A DNA stretch of 64,000 bases from CALBPI01 sp039821645. Its GTDB lineage: Bacteria > Pseudomonadota > Gammaproteobacteria > Steroidobacterales > Woeseiaceae. Numbering within the stretch: position 1 is the first letter of the stretch; the number at the start of each line of letters is the position of its first letter. The notes under the pieces are model-generated. The model saw only the letters and a list, made by a program, of their open reading frames with translations. It did not search any database and was not told the origin of the DNA. Below, in pieces: positions 32,586-41,394 of the stretch. A program made the translations under genes and the position numbers. The stretch lies in contig JBCBNU010000008.1 in NCBI GenBank assembly GCA_039821645.1, positions 1 through 64,000 on the forward strand, in the 5' to 3' direction.

Positions 32586-34189
32586 GCCAAATCGACACAA
32601 AGATCGTGACCACAGATGATCGCTTCCGCGAAAACGCCGCGCACATGCGTGCGTTGGTCGAGGACCTCCGCAATGTCGTCGACAAAGTTTGCGAGGGCGG
32701 TGGCGCTGCACGACAGGCGCGTCATGTCGAGCGGGGTAAGTTGCTCGCTCGCGACCGCATCCGAGCCTTGATCGATCCCGGCAGTGCGTTTCTTGAGCTT
32801 AGCCAGCTCGCCGCGCTCGACGTATACGAAACCGAGGTTCCCGCTGCTGGCATCATCACCGGCGTCGGTGTGATTCACGGGCGTGAGTGCATGCTTATCG
32901 CCAACGATGCCACCGTAAAAGGCGGGAGTTATTTTCCGCTGACCGGCAAGAAGCACCTACGCGCGCAACGCATCGCGTGGGAAAACCGCCTGCCGTGCAT
33001 CTATCTCGTCGACTCGGGCGGTGCGTTCCTGCCGATGCAGGACGAAGTGTTCCCCGATCGCGAGCACTTCGGTCGTTGTTTTTTCCATCAGGCACGCATG
33101 TCGGCTGAGGGAATTCCACAGATTGCCGTGGTCATGGGTAGCTGCACCGCCGGCGGTGCATACGTGCCGGCAATGGCCGATGAATCGATCATCGTGGCTA
33201 ATCAAGGCACGATCTTTTTGGGCGGACCGCCACTGGTCAAAGCCGCCACCGGTGAACAGGTCACGGCGGAGGCGCTCGGTGGCGCAGATGTACATTGCCG
33301 TGAATCAGGCGTCACCGATCACTATGCACGCAACGACGCACACGCACTGCAACTGGCGCGCGATGCCGTCAAGCGCCTGAATCGTGAGCCGACCACTGCA
33401 CACTTGCGTCAGGAATCGGTGCCACCGGCCTATCCTGTCGAAGAGCTTTACGGTGTGGTTCCGAGCACGCTGAACACGCCCTACGATGTGCGCGAGGTCA
33501 TCGCCCGAATTGTCGATGCGTCGGAGTTTCATGAATTCAAACCGCTCTACGGTGACACCCTCGTGTGTGGATTCGCAAACGTCGATGGCTACCCGGTGGG
33601 TATCGTTGCCAACAACGGCATTCTGTTCTCGGAGTCATCGCTTAAAGGTGCGCACTTCATAGAGTTGTGTACACAGCGCAAGACGCCGCTCGTGTTCCTG
33701 CAAAACATCACCGGCTTTATGGTCGGGCGGCAATACGAAGCACGCGGCATCGCGAAAGATGGCGCGAAGCTTGTGAACGCGGTCGCGTGCGCAAATGTGC
33801 CAAAGATCACTTTCATCATCGGCGGCTCATTCGGCGCCGGCAACTACGGCATGGCCGGACGCGCCTACGATCCACGCTTCCTGTTCATGTGGCCGAATGC
33901 GCGCATTAGCGTGATGGGTGGTGAGCAGGCAGCAAGTGTCCTGGCCGAAGTCAAACGCGACCAACTCGAACGACAAGGCGAGACCCTTAGCGAAGCGGCT
34001 GAACAAGCAATCAAGCAACCGGTGATCGACAACTATGAGCGCCAGGGCCATCCCTACTACGCCTCGGCAAGACTGTGGGACGACGGTGTGATCGATCCGG
34101 CAGACACGCGTCGCGTGTTGTCGCGGTGTTTATCAGCAAGCCTTAACCGGGAAATCGAAGATACGCAGTTTGGCGTGTTCCGGATGTAA
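32582..34189 (+). CDS. liuB: Methylcrotonyl-CoA carboxylase beta subunit (carboxyltransferase)
   Basis: A 535-residue carboxyltransferase that would transfer CO2 from biotin to 3-methylcrotonyl-CoA. Visible are FIELCTQRKTPLVFLQNITGF and GMAGRAYDPRFLFMWPNARISVMGG, typical of the MCC beta branch, and the acyl-CoA loop (YLVDSGGAFLP). The ATG at 32582 overlaps the regulator stop; a longer reading frame lies only inside liuR. The biotin-carrying alpha subunit follows two bases later, and isovaleryl-CoA dehydrogenase follows that, which fixes this as the leucine pathway enzyme. Propionyl- or geranyl-CoA carboxylases are less likely alternatives. Confidence 0.93.
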   Translation: MSQIDTKIVTTDDRFRENAAHMRALVEDLRNVVDKVCEGGGAARQARHVERGKLLARDRIRALIDPGSAFLELSQLAALDVYETEVPAAGIITGVGVIHGRECMLIANDATVKGGSYFPLTGKKHLRAQRIAWENRLPCIYLVDSGGAFLPMQDEVFPDREHFGRCFFHQARMSAEGIPQIAVVMGSCTAGGAYVPAMADESIIVANQGTIFLGGPPLVKAATGEQVTAEALGGADVHCRESGVTDHYARNDAHALQLARDAVKRLNREPTTAHLRQESVPPAYPVEELYGVVPSTLNTPYDVREVIARIVDASEFHEFKPLYGDTLVCGFANVDGYPVGIVANNGILFSESSLKGAHFIELCTQRKTPLVFLQNITGFMVGRQYEARGIAKDGAKLVNAVACANVPKITFIIGGSFGAGNYGMAGRAYDPRFLFMWPNARISVMGGEQAASVLAEVKRDQLERQGETLSEAAEQAIKQPVIDNYERQGHPYYASARLWDDGVIDPADTRRVLSRCLSASLNREIEDTQFGVFRM

Positions 34190-34191
34190 TC

Positions 34192-36174
34192 ATGGAAAAA
34201 CTACTGATCGCCAATCGCGGTGAAATCGCCTGTCGCATTATCGCCACCGCAAAGAAACTCGGCATACCGACGGTCGCCGTCTTTTCGACGCCAGACGCTA
34301 GCGCACGACATGTCGAGCTGGCCGATGAGGCAGTGCACATCGGCGATGCTGCGCCGCAAGCGTCTTATCTCAAGCAGTCGGCGGTGCTCGATGCCGCGCG
34401 CCGCACAGGAGCGACCGCCATTCATCCGGGTTATGGATTTCTGTCCGAGAACGCGAGCTTTGCGCGCGCGTGTGCTGACGCGCACATGACGTTTGTCGGA
34501 CCACCCGCCTCTGCGATTGATGCGATGGGCTCCAAGTCTGCCGCCAAGTCGATCATGCAGGCGGCCGGTGTACCGCTGTTGCCTGGCTATCACGGCGACG
34601 ATCAGGCCGACGAGACACTTGAAAAAGCGGCTCTCGACATCGGTTATCCGGTGTTGCTGAAAGCTACGGCCGGGGGCGGTGGGAAAGGCATGCGAATCGT
34701 CGAGTCTGCAGGCGAGTTTGCAAACGCGTTGAAGACAGCGCGGCAAGAGGCTACGAGCGCATTTGGTGACGACAAGATGTTGGTCGAGAAGTATCTCGGC
34801 GCACCACGCCATATCGAGGTGCAGGTCTTTGCCGACACACACGGTAACTGCGTACACCTGCATGATCGTGACTGCTCCATCCAACGTCGCTATCAGAAAA
34901 TTGTTGAAGAGGCCCCGGCTCCCGGCCTCGCTGAAGACTTGCGCGAGCGCATGGGCGCGGCAGCGATCGCTGCGGCTCGCGCCATCGATTACGTCGGCGC
35001 AGGCACGGTGGAATTTCTGCTCGAGGGTGACGGTTTCTATTTTATGGAAATGAACACCCGTTTGCAGGTGGAGCACCCGGTTACCGAGGCAATCACTGGC
35101 GTTGATCTTGTGGCCTGGCAGTTGGCCATCGCCCGTGGCGAGGCGTTGCCGCTGTCGCAGTCGCAGATCCCGCGCGATGGTCATGCAATTGAGGCACGTA
35201 TTTATGCCGAAGATGCGGACGCCGGGTTTCTGCCAACGCCAGGCCCAATCCATTCGCTGCGCTGGCCCGACAGCGAGCCACAAGCGCGCATCGACACCGG
35301 CGTTCGATCAGGCGATGTGGTCAGCATTCACTACGATCCAATGATTGCGAAAATGGTCCAATATGCAGACACCCGCGAGGCTGCGGCCAGCGCGCTGTCC
35401 AGAAGTCTGCGCGACACGCTGTTTGTCGGACTCACTACCAATGTCGATTTCCTGATTCGTGTGTTGGACGCTCCAGCGTTTCTGGCGTCGCATCCCACAA
35501 CCGCATTTCTCGGTGAGCAGGCTGAAGCCGTTGAACGGCGTGAGCCGTCGAATGACGCAATCGTTACGGCGGCGCTAGCGCTCTGGCATGAGGCGCAATC
35601 CGCACAACCCGGTACTTCTTGGCATACCGGCACGGGATGGTGGCCAAATCAACCGCCGCAAGTGAGTTTTCAGATGCAGGTAGGACCGATGGCACTGGAT
35701 ATAACGGTTGGCTTCGATTGCGATGGAACGATGCCGTCCGCCGTGCGCTGGTCAGAGAACGCCGTTGCCTTGGAGGGTGTTCGCATCTCAACAAACGAAT
35801 TGGTCTTTGCGCGCGACGGCCATCGGATCCGCACGAGCGCCCTCATTCGAAACGGCATGGGCGTGATCAGCGCCGGGGCGCGCCAATGGTCAATCGCGAG
35901 AATTCCTCCCGATCTGGGCGAGGCATCCGTCGGTGTGTCCGATGGCACTTTACGAGCACCGATGACCGGACGTCTGGTCGAGCTGCAAGTACGCGCGGGA
36001 GACACCGTTAACGCGGGCGACACCATCCTCGTTATGGAGGCCATGAAGATGGCGCACACACTGACCGCGCCGATCAACGGCACGATCACCGACTGCCACG
36101 TCGCACCTGGCGACCTCGTCGAGGGCGGGCAAGTGCTCGTGCTCATTGAACCCGAACAAACCGATACCGATTAG
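34192..36174 (+). CDS. liuD: Methylcrotonyl-CoA carboxylase alpha subunit (biotin carboxylase plus biotin carrier)
   Basis: A 660-residue two-function protein. Residues 1-450 form the biotin carboxylase with ATP-grasp features (HPGYGFLSENASFA, KATAGGGGKGMRIV, the catalytic EMNTRLQVEHPVTE). Residues about 590-660 are the biotinyl carrier domain, with the modified lysine in VMEAMKMAHTL. The middle segment (about 470-580) is the linking domain seen in MCC and PCC alpha subunits. It follows the beta subunit gene with a two-base gap, and is followed by the acyl-CoA dehydrogenase gene after eight bases. Together they use ATP, bicarbonate and biotin to carboxylate methylcrotonyl-CoA. Confidence 0.94.
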   Translation: MEKLLIANRGEIACRIIATAKKLGIPTVAVFSTPDASARHVELADEAVHIGDAAPQASYLKQSAVLDAARRTGATAIHPGYGFLSENASFARACADAHMTFVGPPASAIDAMGSKSAAKSIMQAAGVPLLPGYHGDDQADETLEKAALDIGYPVLLKATAGGGGKGMRIVESAGEFANALKTARQEATSAFGDDKMLVEKYLGAPRHIEVQVFADTHGNCVHLHDRDCSIQRRYQKIVEEAPAPGLAEDLRERMGAAAIAAARAIDYVGAGTVEFLLEGDGFYFMEMNTRLQVEHPVTEAITGVDLVAWQLAIARGEALPLSQSQIPRDGHAIEARIYAEDADAGFLPTPGPIHSLRWPDSEPQARIDTGVRSGDVVSIHYDPMIAKMVQYADTREAAASALSRSLRDTLFVGLTTNVDFLIRVLDAPAFLASHPTTAFLGEQAEAVERREPSNDAIVTAALALWHEAQSAQPGTSWHTGTGWWPNQPPQVSFQMQVGPMALDITVGFDCDGTMPSAVRWSENAVALEGVRISTNELVFARDGHRIRTSALIRNGMGVISAGARQWSIARIPPDLGEASVGVSDGTLRAPMTGRLVELQVRAGDTVNAGDTILVMEAMKMAHTLTAPINGTITDCHVAPGDLVEGGQVLVLIEPEQTDTD

Positions 36175-36182
36175 GAACTCCA

Positions 36183-37337
36183 ATGCTCGACTTTGATCTT
36201 GGTGAAGACATCGAACTGCTACGTGACACGGTGCGCCAATTCGCACAGGCGGAGATTGCGCCGCGCGCGCAAGACATCGATCGCGACAATGCATTCCCGA
36301 CAGACCTTTGGCCGAAGTTCGGCGAACTGGGTCTGCTCGGCATGACGGTTGCTGAGGAATATGGTGGCAGCGGCATGGGCTATCTGGCTCATGCGATCGC
36401 TTATGAGGAAATCTCGCGAGCATCGGCCTCCGTTGGTCTGTCCTACGGCGCCCATTCGAACCTCTGTGTGAACCAGATATACCGCAACGGCACCGATGCG
36501 CAACGCGAAAAATACCTGCCCGCATTATGCGCAGGCACTGCAGTGGGTGCGCTCGCGATGTCGGAGCCCGGTGCAGGATCGGACGTGGTCAGCATGCGTT
36601 TGAAAGCCACCGCCGACGGCGACCATTTCGTACTCAACGGCAGCAAGATGTGGATCACGAACGGACCGGACGCCCAAACCTATGTGATCTATGCGAAGAC
36701 TGACCCCGATGCCGGCTCTCGCGGGATCACCGCATTTATCGTGGAGCGCGATACCCCCGGATTCACACAGGGCCCGAAACTGGACAAGCTCGGTATGCGT
36801 GGCTCCAACACCTGCGAGCTGATTTTTGAGGACTGCCGGATACCCGCGCAGACCATGCTCGGGAAACTGAATGAGGGCGTGCGCGTTCTGATGTCTGGCC
36901 TAGACTATGAACGCGCCCTGCTGGCTGCGGGCCCCGTTGGCATCATGCAGGCGGCAATGGATGTGGTGCTGCCCTACATCCACGAGCGCAAACAGTTCGA
37001 TCGACCGATCGGCGAGTTTCAACTGATGCAAGGCAAAATCGCCGACATGTACGCGTCGTTGAACGCATCGCGTGGATATCTGTACGCTGTGTGCCGCGCT
37101 TGCGACAACGGCCGTGTCAGTCGTGCGGATTGTGCGGCGGTCATACTCTACACCGCAGAGCGCGCAACGCAGGTCGCGCTCGAAGCGATTCAGGCGCTCG
37201 GTGGCAACGGCTATATCAACGACTACCCCACTGGGCGCTTGTTGCGCGATGCGAAGCTGTACGAAATCGGTGCCGGCACTTCCGAGGTGCGCCGCATGTT
37301 GGTCGGTCGTGAACTGTTCGCCGCATCCGCGGGCTAG
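36183..37337 (+). CDS. liuA: Isovaleryl-CoA dehydrogenase
   Basis: A 384-residue acyl-CoA dehydrogenase. It carries ALAMSEPGAGSDVVSMRLKA and NGSKMWITNGPDA, and the catalytic glutamate sits in GLDYERALLAAGP, the position used by isovaleryl-CoA dehydrogenase, unlike the medium-chain type, where it lies near the C-terminus. The C-terminal segment has QALGGNGYINDYPTGRLLRDAKL followed by IGAGTSEVRRM. It would oxidise isovaleryl-CoA to 3-methylcrotonyl-CoA, feeding the carboxylase encoded just upstream. Electrons should go to an electron-transfer flavoprotein coded elsewhere. Confidence 0.92.
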   Translation: MLDFDLGEDIELLRDTVRQFAQAEIAPRAQDIDRDNAFPTDLWPKFGELGLLGMTVAEEYGGSGMGYLAHAIAYEEISRASASVGLSYGAHSNLCVNQIYRNGTDAQREKYLPALCAGTAVGALAMSEPGAGSDVVSMRLKATADGDHFVLNGSKMWITNGPDAQTYVIYAKTDPDAGSRGITAFIVERDTPGFTQGPKLDKLGMRGSNTCELIFEDCRIPAQTMLGKLNEGVRVLMSGLDYERALLAAGPVGIMQAAMDVVLPYIHERKQFDRPIGEFQLMQGKIADMYASLNASRGYLYAVCRACDNGRVSRADCAAVILYTAERATQVALEAIQALGGNGYINDYPTGRLLRDAKLYEIGAGTSEVRRMLVGRELFAASAG

Positions 37338-37346
37338 GAGAAAGCG

Positions 37347-37799
37347 ATGCCCGGTTTATATTTTGATGACACTCGAATCGGTCAGAAGATCGAGCACCGA
37401 CTCCGACGCACTGTGACTGAGGCGGATAATGTCATGTTTTGTGCGATGACCCACAACCCGCAACCGCTGCATCTGGATGCCGAGTATGCGAGCAAGACCG
37501 AGTTCGGTCAGCGCGTCGTCAACAGTCTGTTCACGATGTCGCTGGCCGTCGGCATCAGCGTCGAGGACACCACCAACGGCACGATCATTGCGAATCTCGG
37601 CTTCGGGGAAACACGCTTCACGAATCCAGTCTTTCATGGCGACACGCTGCGATTTGTCACCGAAGTCATCGACCGACGTGATAGCAACTCGCGCCCCGAT
37701 GCCGGCATCATCACGTTTCGCCACGAAGGCTTCAATCAACGCGAGGAAATGGTTTGCAGCATTACGCGAACCACGATGCTACAGAGAAGCCCGACATGA
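37347..37799 (+). CDS. MaoC-like hot-dog-fold hydratase/dehydratase
   Basis: A 150-residue MaoC-type protein. The hydratase motif is near residues 32-50 (MTHNPQPLHLDAEYASKTEFGQRVVNS, with the catalytic Asp and His in the N-x-H-x-D-like HLDAEYA region). It also has the strand TNPVFHGDTLRFVTEVID. It sits where many liu operons have the enoyl-CoA-hydratase-type methylglutaconyl-CoA hydratase, so it may hydrate methylglutaconyl-CoA to HMG-CoA. A very similar MaoC gene sits in the mycobacterial leucine locus next to citE. Its start is nine bases after the dehydrogenase stop, and its stop overlaps the next start (ATGA). Confidence 0.83.
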   Translation: MPGLYFDDTRIGQKIEHRLRRTVTEADNVMFCAMTHNPQPLHLDAEYASKTEFGQRVVNSLFTMSLAVGISVEDTTNGTIIANLGFGETRFTNPVFHGDTLRFVTEVIDRRDSNSRPDAGIITFRHEGFNQREEMVCSITRTTMLQRSPT

Positions 37800-38662
37800 G
37801 CGCTCGCGCGCGCTCATGGCTGTTTGTCCCCGGCGACAGCGAACGCAAGATTGAAAAGTCTGCCACCACCGACGCGGATGTCGTGGTGTATGACCTCGAG
37901 GACGCGGTGGTACCCGAGCGCCGTGCACATGCTCGCGAGCAAGTTGGCGCCATACTGCAGCGCTCCGTCGCTCCCGTTCAATGCGTACGCGTGAATCCTG
38001 TGGATACCGAAGCGTGTGCTCAAGACGTTGCGGCTGTCATGCCGCATGCTCCAGCCTGGATCATGCAGCCCAAGCTCCGCGGTGCAGCGTGCGCCGATCA
38101 ACTCGCCGCACTCCTGCGCGACGTTGACAACAAAGCCGATGACGATCCGGAGGCGACACCTATCATCGCCATCGTCACGGAAACGCCGGAGATGGCGCTG
38201 AAGCTCCCCGCACTAAATTCCCTCAACCCACGGGTCCGCGCGATCACCTGGGGCGCCGAAGACCTGTCCGCTGCACTCGGCGCTACGGCCACGCGCGACG
38301 CGAACGGCGACTGGTTATCGTTGTACCAACAGATGCGAAGTCAAACGTTACTGCTGGCAAGGTCGCTCGATGTGCTTGCGATCGACACACTGTTTGCTGA
38401 CTTTCGGGATATCGCTGGGCTTATTCACTACGCGGCGGCTGCAGCACGTGACGGCTTTGATGGGCAGTTGGCGATTCACCCCGCCCAGACCGACCCCATC
38501 AACACGGCATTTACCCCATCAGCAGAAGCACTTGAATACGCGCAACGCATCATCACTGCTTTCGCGGCAACACCCACCGCCGGTGCTGTGCAACTCGACG
38601 GTCGCATGCTCGATCGACCGCATCTCACATTGGCCCAGAAACTGATCGCCCGCGCGGGTTAG
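37796..38662 (+). CDS. CitE-like beta-hydroxyacyl-CoA lyase (HpcH/HpaI aldolase family)
   Basis: A 288-residue CoA-ester lyase. Motifs are LFVPGDSERKIEKS with the active-site arginine, VVYDLEDAVVPERRAHAREQV with metal-binding Glu/Asp, WGAEDLSAALGA, and DGFDGQLAIHPAQTDPINTAFTPS. CitE-like proteins cleave malyl-, citramalyl- or 3-hydroxy-3-methylglutaryl-CoA. In this operon no liuE-type (TIM-barrel HMGL) lyase is seen, so this protein probably performs the last step, HMG-CoA to acetyl-CoA and acetoacetate. It overlaps the MaoC stop by four bases, and its own stop overlaps the convergent response regulator gene. Confidence 0.85.
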   Translation: MSARARSWLFVPGDSERKIEKSATTDADVVVYDLEDAVVPERRAHAREQVGAILQRSVAPVQCVRVNPVDTEACAQDVAAVMPHAPAWIMQPKLRGAACADQLAALLRDVDNKADDDPEATPIIAIVTETPEMALKLPALNSLNPRVRAITWGAEDLSAALGATATRDANGDWLSLYQQMRSQTLLLARSLDVLAIDTLFADFRDIAGLIHYAAAAARDGFDGQLAIHPAQTDPINTAFTPSAEALEYAQRIITAFAATPTAGAVQLDGRMLDRPHLTLAQKLIARAG

Positions 38663-39300
38663 ATCAAACCTAGCTCAATCGCTTTCAACACGGCGCGGGT
38701 GCGATCGCGCACGCCGAGCTTCGAGAGAATATTGGAGACCTGATTCTTGATCGTGCCTTCCGACTTGGACAGCGCCTGAGAAATTTCCTTGTTGCTGTAG
38801 CCCCCTGCCATCAGGCGAATGACCTCGGTCTCTCGCGGCGATAAGGGCTCGACGGCATCCGACGGCGTGTCGCCCGAACGCTCGCCTAACCCCTTCAACA
38901 GAGTCTGTGTCAGCGCGGGTTGAATCATGGTCTCGCCGCGTGCAACCGATTCGATCGCCGCCACGAGATCATCGAGCGAAACATCTTTAAGCAGGTAGCC
39001 CTTGGCGCCGGCACGAATACCGTCGAGCACCTGCTCATGGTCGTCAAAAGTTGTCAGGATAATCACCGGCACGCTCGAGCCGGCTTCGGTCAATGCACGA
39101 ATTGCATCGGCACCGTTCAGGCGCGGCATACGCATGTCCATCAGGACAACATCGGGGTCGTGCGCTTCGACAAGTGCGACCGCCTCAGCACCATCATCGG
39201 CTTCGGCGACCACCTCGACGGCATCGGACAGCGCCAGTAAACCCGCGATGCCCTGTCGGACCAGCATCTGGTCATCGATGAGCGCGACCCTTATCGGCAT
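38659..39300 (-). CDS. NarL/LuxR-family response regulator
   Basis: A 213-residue regulator. The receiver domain has DD near residues 9-10, the phospho-acceptor Asp in VVLMDMRMP (about residue 54), Thr in ILTTFDD and Lys in YLLKD. A LuxR-type helix-turn-helix follows (LSPRETEVIRLMAGGYSNKEIS.ALSKSEGTIKNQVSNILSKLGVRDR). Its ATG overlaps the kinase stop by one base (TAATG), so it pairs with the sensor upstream in the operon. The target genes are not visible; the divergent DUF2306-like gene beyond the kinase is one candidate. Its end overlaps the CitE stop. Confidence 0.95.
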   Translation of the reverse strand: MPIRVALIDDQMLVRQGIAGLLALSDAVEVVAEADDGAEAVALVEAHDPDVVLMDMRMPRLNGADAIRALTEAGSSVPVIILTTFDDHEQVLDGIRAGAKGYLLKDVSLDDLVAAIESVARGETMIQPALTQTLLKGLGERSGDTPSDAVEPLSPRETEVIRLMAGGYSNKEISQALSKSEGTIKNQVSNILSKLGVRDRTRAVLKAIELGLI

Positions 39301-40421
39301 TAGGCGGCTAAGGGAATCACGGCACGCAGCGCCACACCCTCTGGTGCCGGCTGAACTGCCAACGTACCGCCAACCGCTTGCAAACGTTCTCGCATGCCTT
39401 TGATGCCGTTGCCTTCGTCAAGCGATTCGGCGCCACCATCGTCACGGACGCTGACGTGCACTGCGCCATCTTCCTGATACACACGCACCCAGCTGTGCCG
39501 CGCGTTGCCGTGACGCAGCGAGTTAGTAATCGCTTCCTGCACACAGCGGATGATCGCATCCGCAATGTCGACATCCTCAACACTGACGGTCGCATCTACC
39601 TCCAGAGTGACGTCGAGCTGAGGCACGTTTTCCACCAACAATTCGAGCGAGCGACGCAGGTCAAGCGTGCCCTGATCGCGCAACGAGGACACCGCCTCAC
39701 GCACATCGGCCAACAAAAGCCGAGCCAATCCACGAGCTTGTTCAATGCGCTTGCGTGCTTCACCGTCGGCTTGGCGTTCTGCAATCTGAAGATTAATTGA
39801 CAGCGCGGTGAGGTGGTGGCCGACCAGATCATGTAGGTCCCGCGCAATGCGAGTGCGTTCGCTTTGCCGCGACGCCTCGGACAACAAGTGTTGTGTGGCG
39901 ACCAACTCGGCATACAACGCCTGAGTGTGATCGCGTGCTGCCTCAGCGCGCATCGCACTGCGTGCACTCATCAAGGCAAAGACATGAAACGTTGCGTATA
40001 GCGCCGTCGTCTCCACCGCGAAATCGTCACCCCATGAGAATGTCAGCATCGCCCACCACGCCAGCGTGACGCCGAACAATGCCGCGAGGCAAGCACGCGA
40101 TGGATACAGTGAGGGCATCATCGCGATCCAGATGATGGTAAAGATCTGTAGAAAATCAATGGAGATCAGACTGGCTAAGGCGAACACGCTCAGCAACTGA
40201 ATCGCATGCAAGACCCGCCGAATCGTTAACGACCAGGCCTTGGTGTTCGATGCCAGCATCGCCACGAGGTACACGAGCAAGAGCGCGATGGTGGGTTCCA
40301 GCATCGCCATATAGGACACAGGATTCTTCGTCATCGTCCAAAGAACGATGCCACCGACCACAGCCCAGGTGCCGATACCCGCATAAAAGTCGATACGCCA
40401 CTGTTTCATTGGATTGTTCAT
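39300..40421 (-). CDS. Sensor histidine kinase, HisKA_3 type (DesK/NarX-like)
   Basis: About 373 residues. Four to six hydrophobic segments make up residues about 10-155 (for example WAVVGGIVLWTM and LLLVYLVAMLAS), with short loops and no obvious periplasmic sensing domain. The dimerisation helix has the phospho-acceptor histidine in RTRIARDLHDLVGHHLTALSI. The ATP-binding domain follows (VQEAITNSLRHGNARHSWV, RDDGGAES, GIKGMRERLQAVGG). Membrane-only sensing resembles DesK-type kinases that respond to membrane state or small lipophilic signals. Starts at 40472, 40421 and 40406 are all possible and none has a clear ribosome site. Confidence 0.9.
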   Translation of the reverse strand: MNNPMKQWRIDFYAGIGTWAVVGGIVLWTMTKNPVSYMAMLEPTIALLLVYLVAMLASNTKAWSLTIRRVLHAIQLLSVFALASLISIDFLQIFTIIWIAMMPSLYPSRACLAALFGVTLAWWAMLTFSWGDDFAVETTALYATFHVFALMSARSAMRAEAARDHTQALYAELVATQHLLSEASRQSERTRIARDLHDLVGHHLTALSINLQIAERQADGEARKRIEQARGLARLLLADVREAVSSLRDQGTLDLRRSLELLVENVPQLDVTLEVDATVSVEDVDIADAIIRCVQEAITNSLRHGNARHSWVRVYQEDGAVHVSVRDDGGAESLDEGNGIKGMRERLQAVGGTLAVQPAPEGVALRAVIPLAA

Positions 40422-40552
40422 AACCAGTATTGTGCCCTGCCTGCGGTATTGGGCAAATAGGCCAAAAGTCATAGTGACAAGTCATGACAGGCGGCACTTC
40501 GAAGCGTGCGGTTCGCCGACGATACTGAGCTCACGCTAACGAGGAGTTCGTC

Positions 40553-41341
40553 ATGCACCATGTTCACCAGTCATTGCTCTACGCCCACATCGCCACTGGC
40601 CTCGTTGCCGTTATCGCCTTCTGGTTGCCGGTTGCCGCCCACAAAGGCTCTGACTGGCATATCCGGGCAGGCCGCTTCTACGTGTGGGCCATGTATGCAG
40701 TCACGGCCACCGCGTTTAGCATGTGTGTGCTGGTTCTGGTGAATCCTGTGGGCATCGCCGCTGAGGGCGAGTACATCAGTGCCGAACGCGCTTGGTCAGT
40801 GCGCAGCAACGCCCAGACTTTTGCCGTATTCCTATTGATGCTATCGCTGCTGGTGTTGAGTGCGCTCAGACATGGACTGCTCGCACTGCGCCTGAAATCC
40901 GATGCAAACGTTCTGAAGCGCCCGATGCACCGCGCGCTGATTATCGCGCTCGGTGTGGTCAGCGTACTCGTCGGATGGGTGGGCGTTGACCAGGGCCGCA
41001 TCCTGCTGATGGTCTTTGCTGTGCTCGGCATCAACGGCGCCATTCGCATGTTTCGCGAAACGCTTCGTTCCGAATGGACCCGAGGCGAAATGGTATTCGC
41101 CCATCTGAACGGCCTGCTTGGCACCGGCATCGGCGCGTACACCGCGGTATTCGCATTCGGCGGTTCGAGACTGCTGGCCGAGTTGCTGCCCGGCCAGCTG
41201 CAAGTGATTCCATGGGTGACACCAGCGATCGTCGGCACGATCGTGGTCGCACGCATGAAGCGGCGCTATGTCCGCAAGACCACCGAACCCCGACGCGCCG
41301 GCGCGGTCGCATCAATCAAGGCGGCGCTGACACGAGCATAG
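40553..41341 (+). CDS. DUF2306-like integral membrane protein
   Basis: A 262-residue protein with about seven hydrophobic segments. The N-terminal part (HIATGLVAVIAFWLPVAAHKGS.WHIRAGRFYVW) is characteristic of DUF2306-type proteins, in which histidines sit in the first two helices and may bind haem or metal. It diverges from the histidine kinase across 131 bases, so both may share control. The last 20 residues are basic and probably cytoplasmic (RMKRRYVRKTTEPRRAG). Function is unknown; a role in redox or membrane homeostasis is only guesswork. Confidence 0.68.
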   Translation: MHHVHQSLLYAHIATGLVAVIAFWLPVAAHKGSDWHIRAGRFYVWAMYAVTATAFSMCVLVLVNPVGIAAEGEYISAERAWSVRSNAQTFAVFLLMLSLLVLSALRHGLLALRLKSDANVLKRPMHRALIIALGVVSVLVGWVGVDQGRILLMVFAVLGINGAIRMFRETLRSEWTRGEMVFAHLNGLLGTGIGAYTAVFAFGGSRLLAELLPGQLQVIPWVTPAIVGTIVVARMKRRYVRKTTEPRRAGAVASIKAALTRA

Positions 41342-41394
41342 TCACCATGACCCAACTCAATTCCAACTACACTCAACGCCTGGAGGATAAAATC

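Noticed and set aside
34201..35283. 360-codon minus-strand frame opposite liuD
   Set aside because: It is the shadow of a conserved biotin carboxylase and reads as a low-complexity, motif-free protein.
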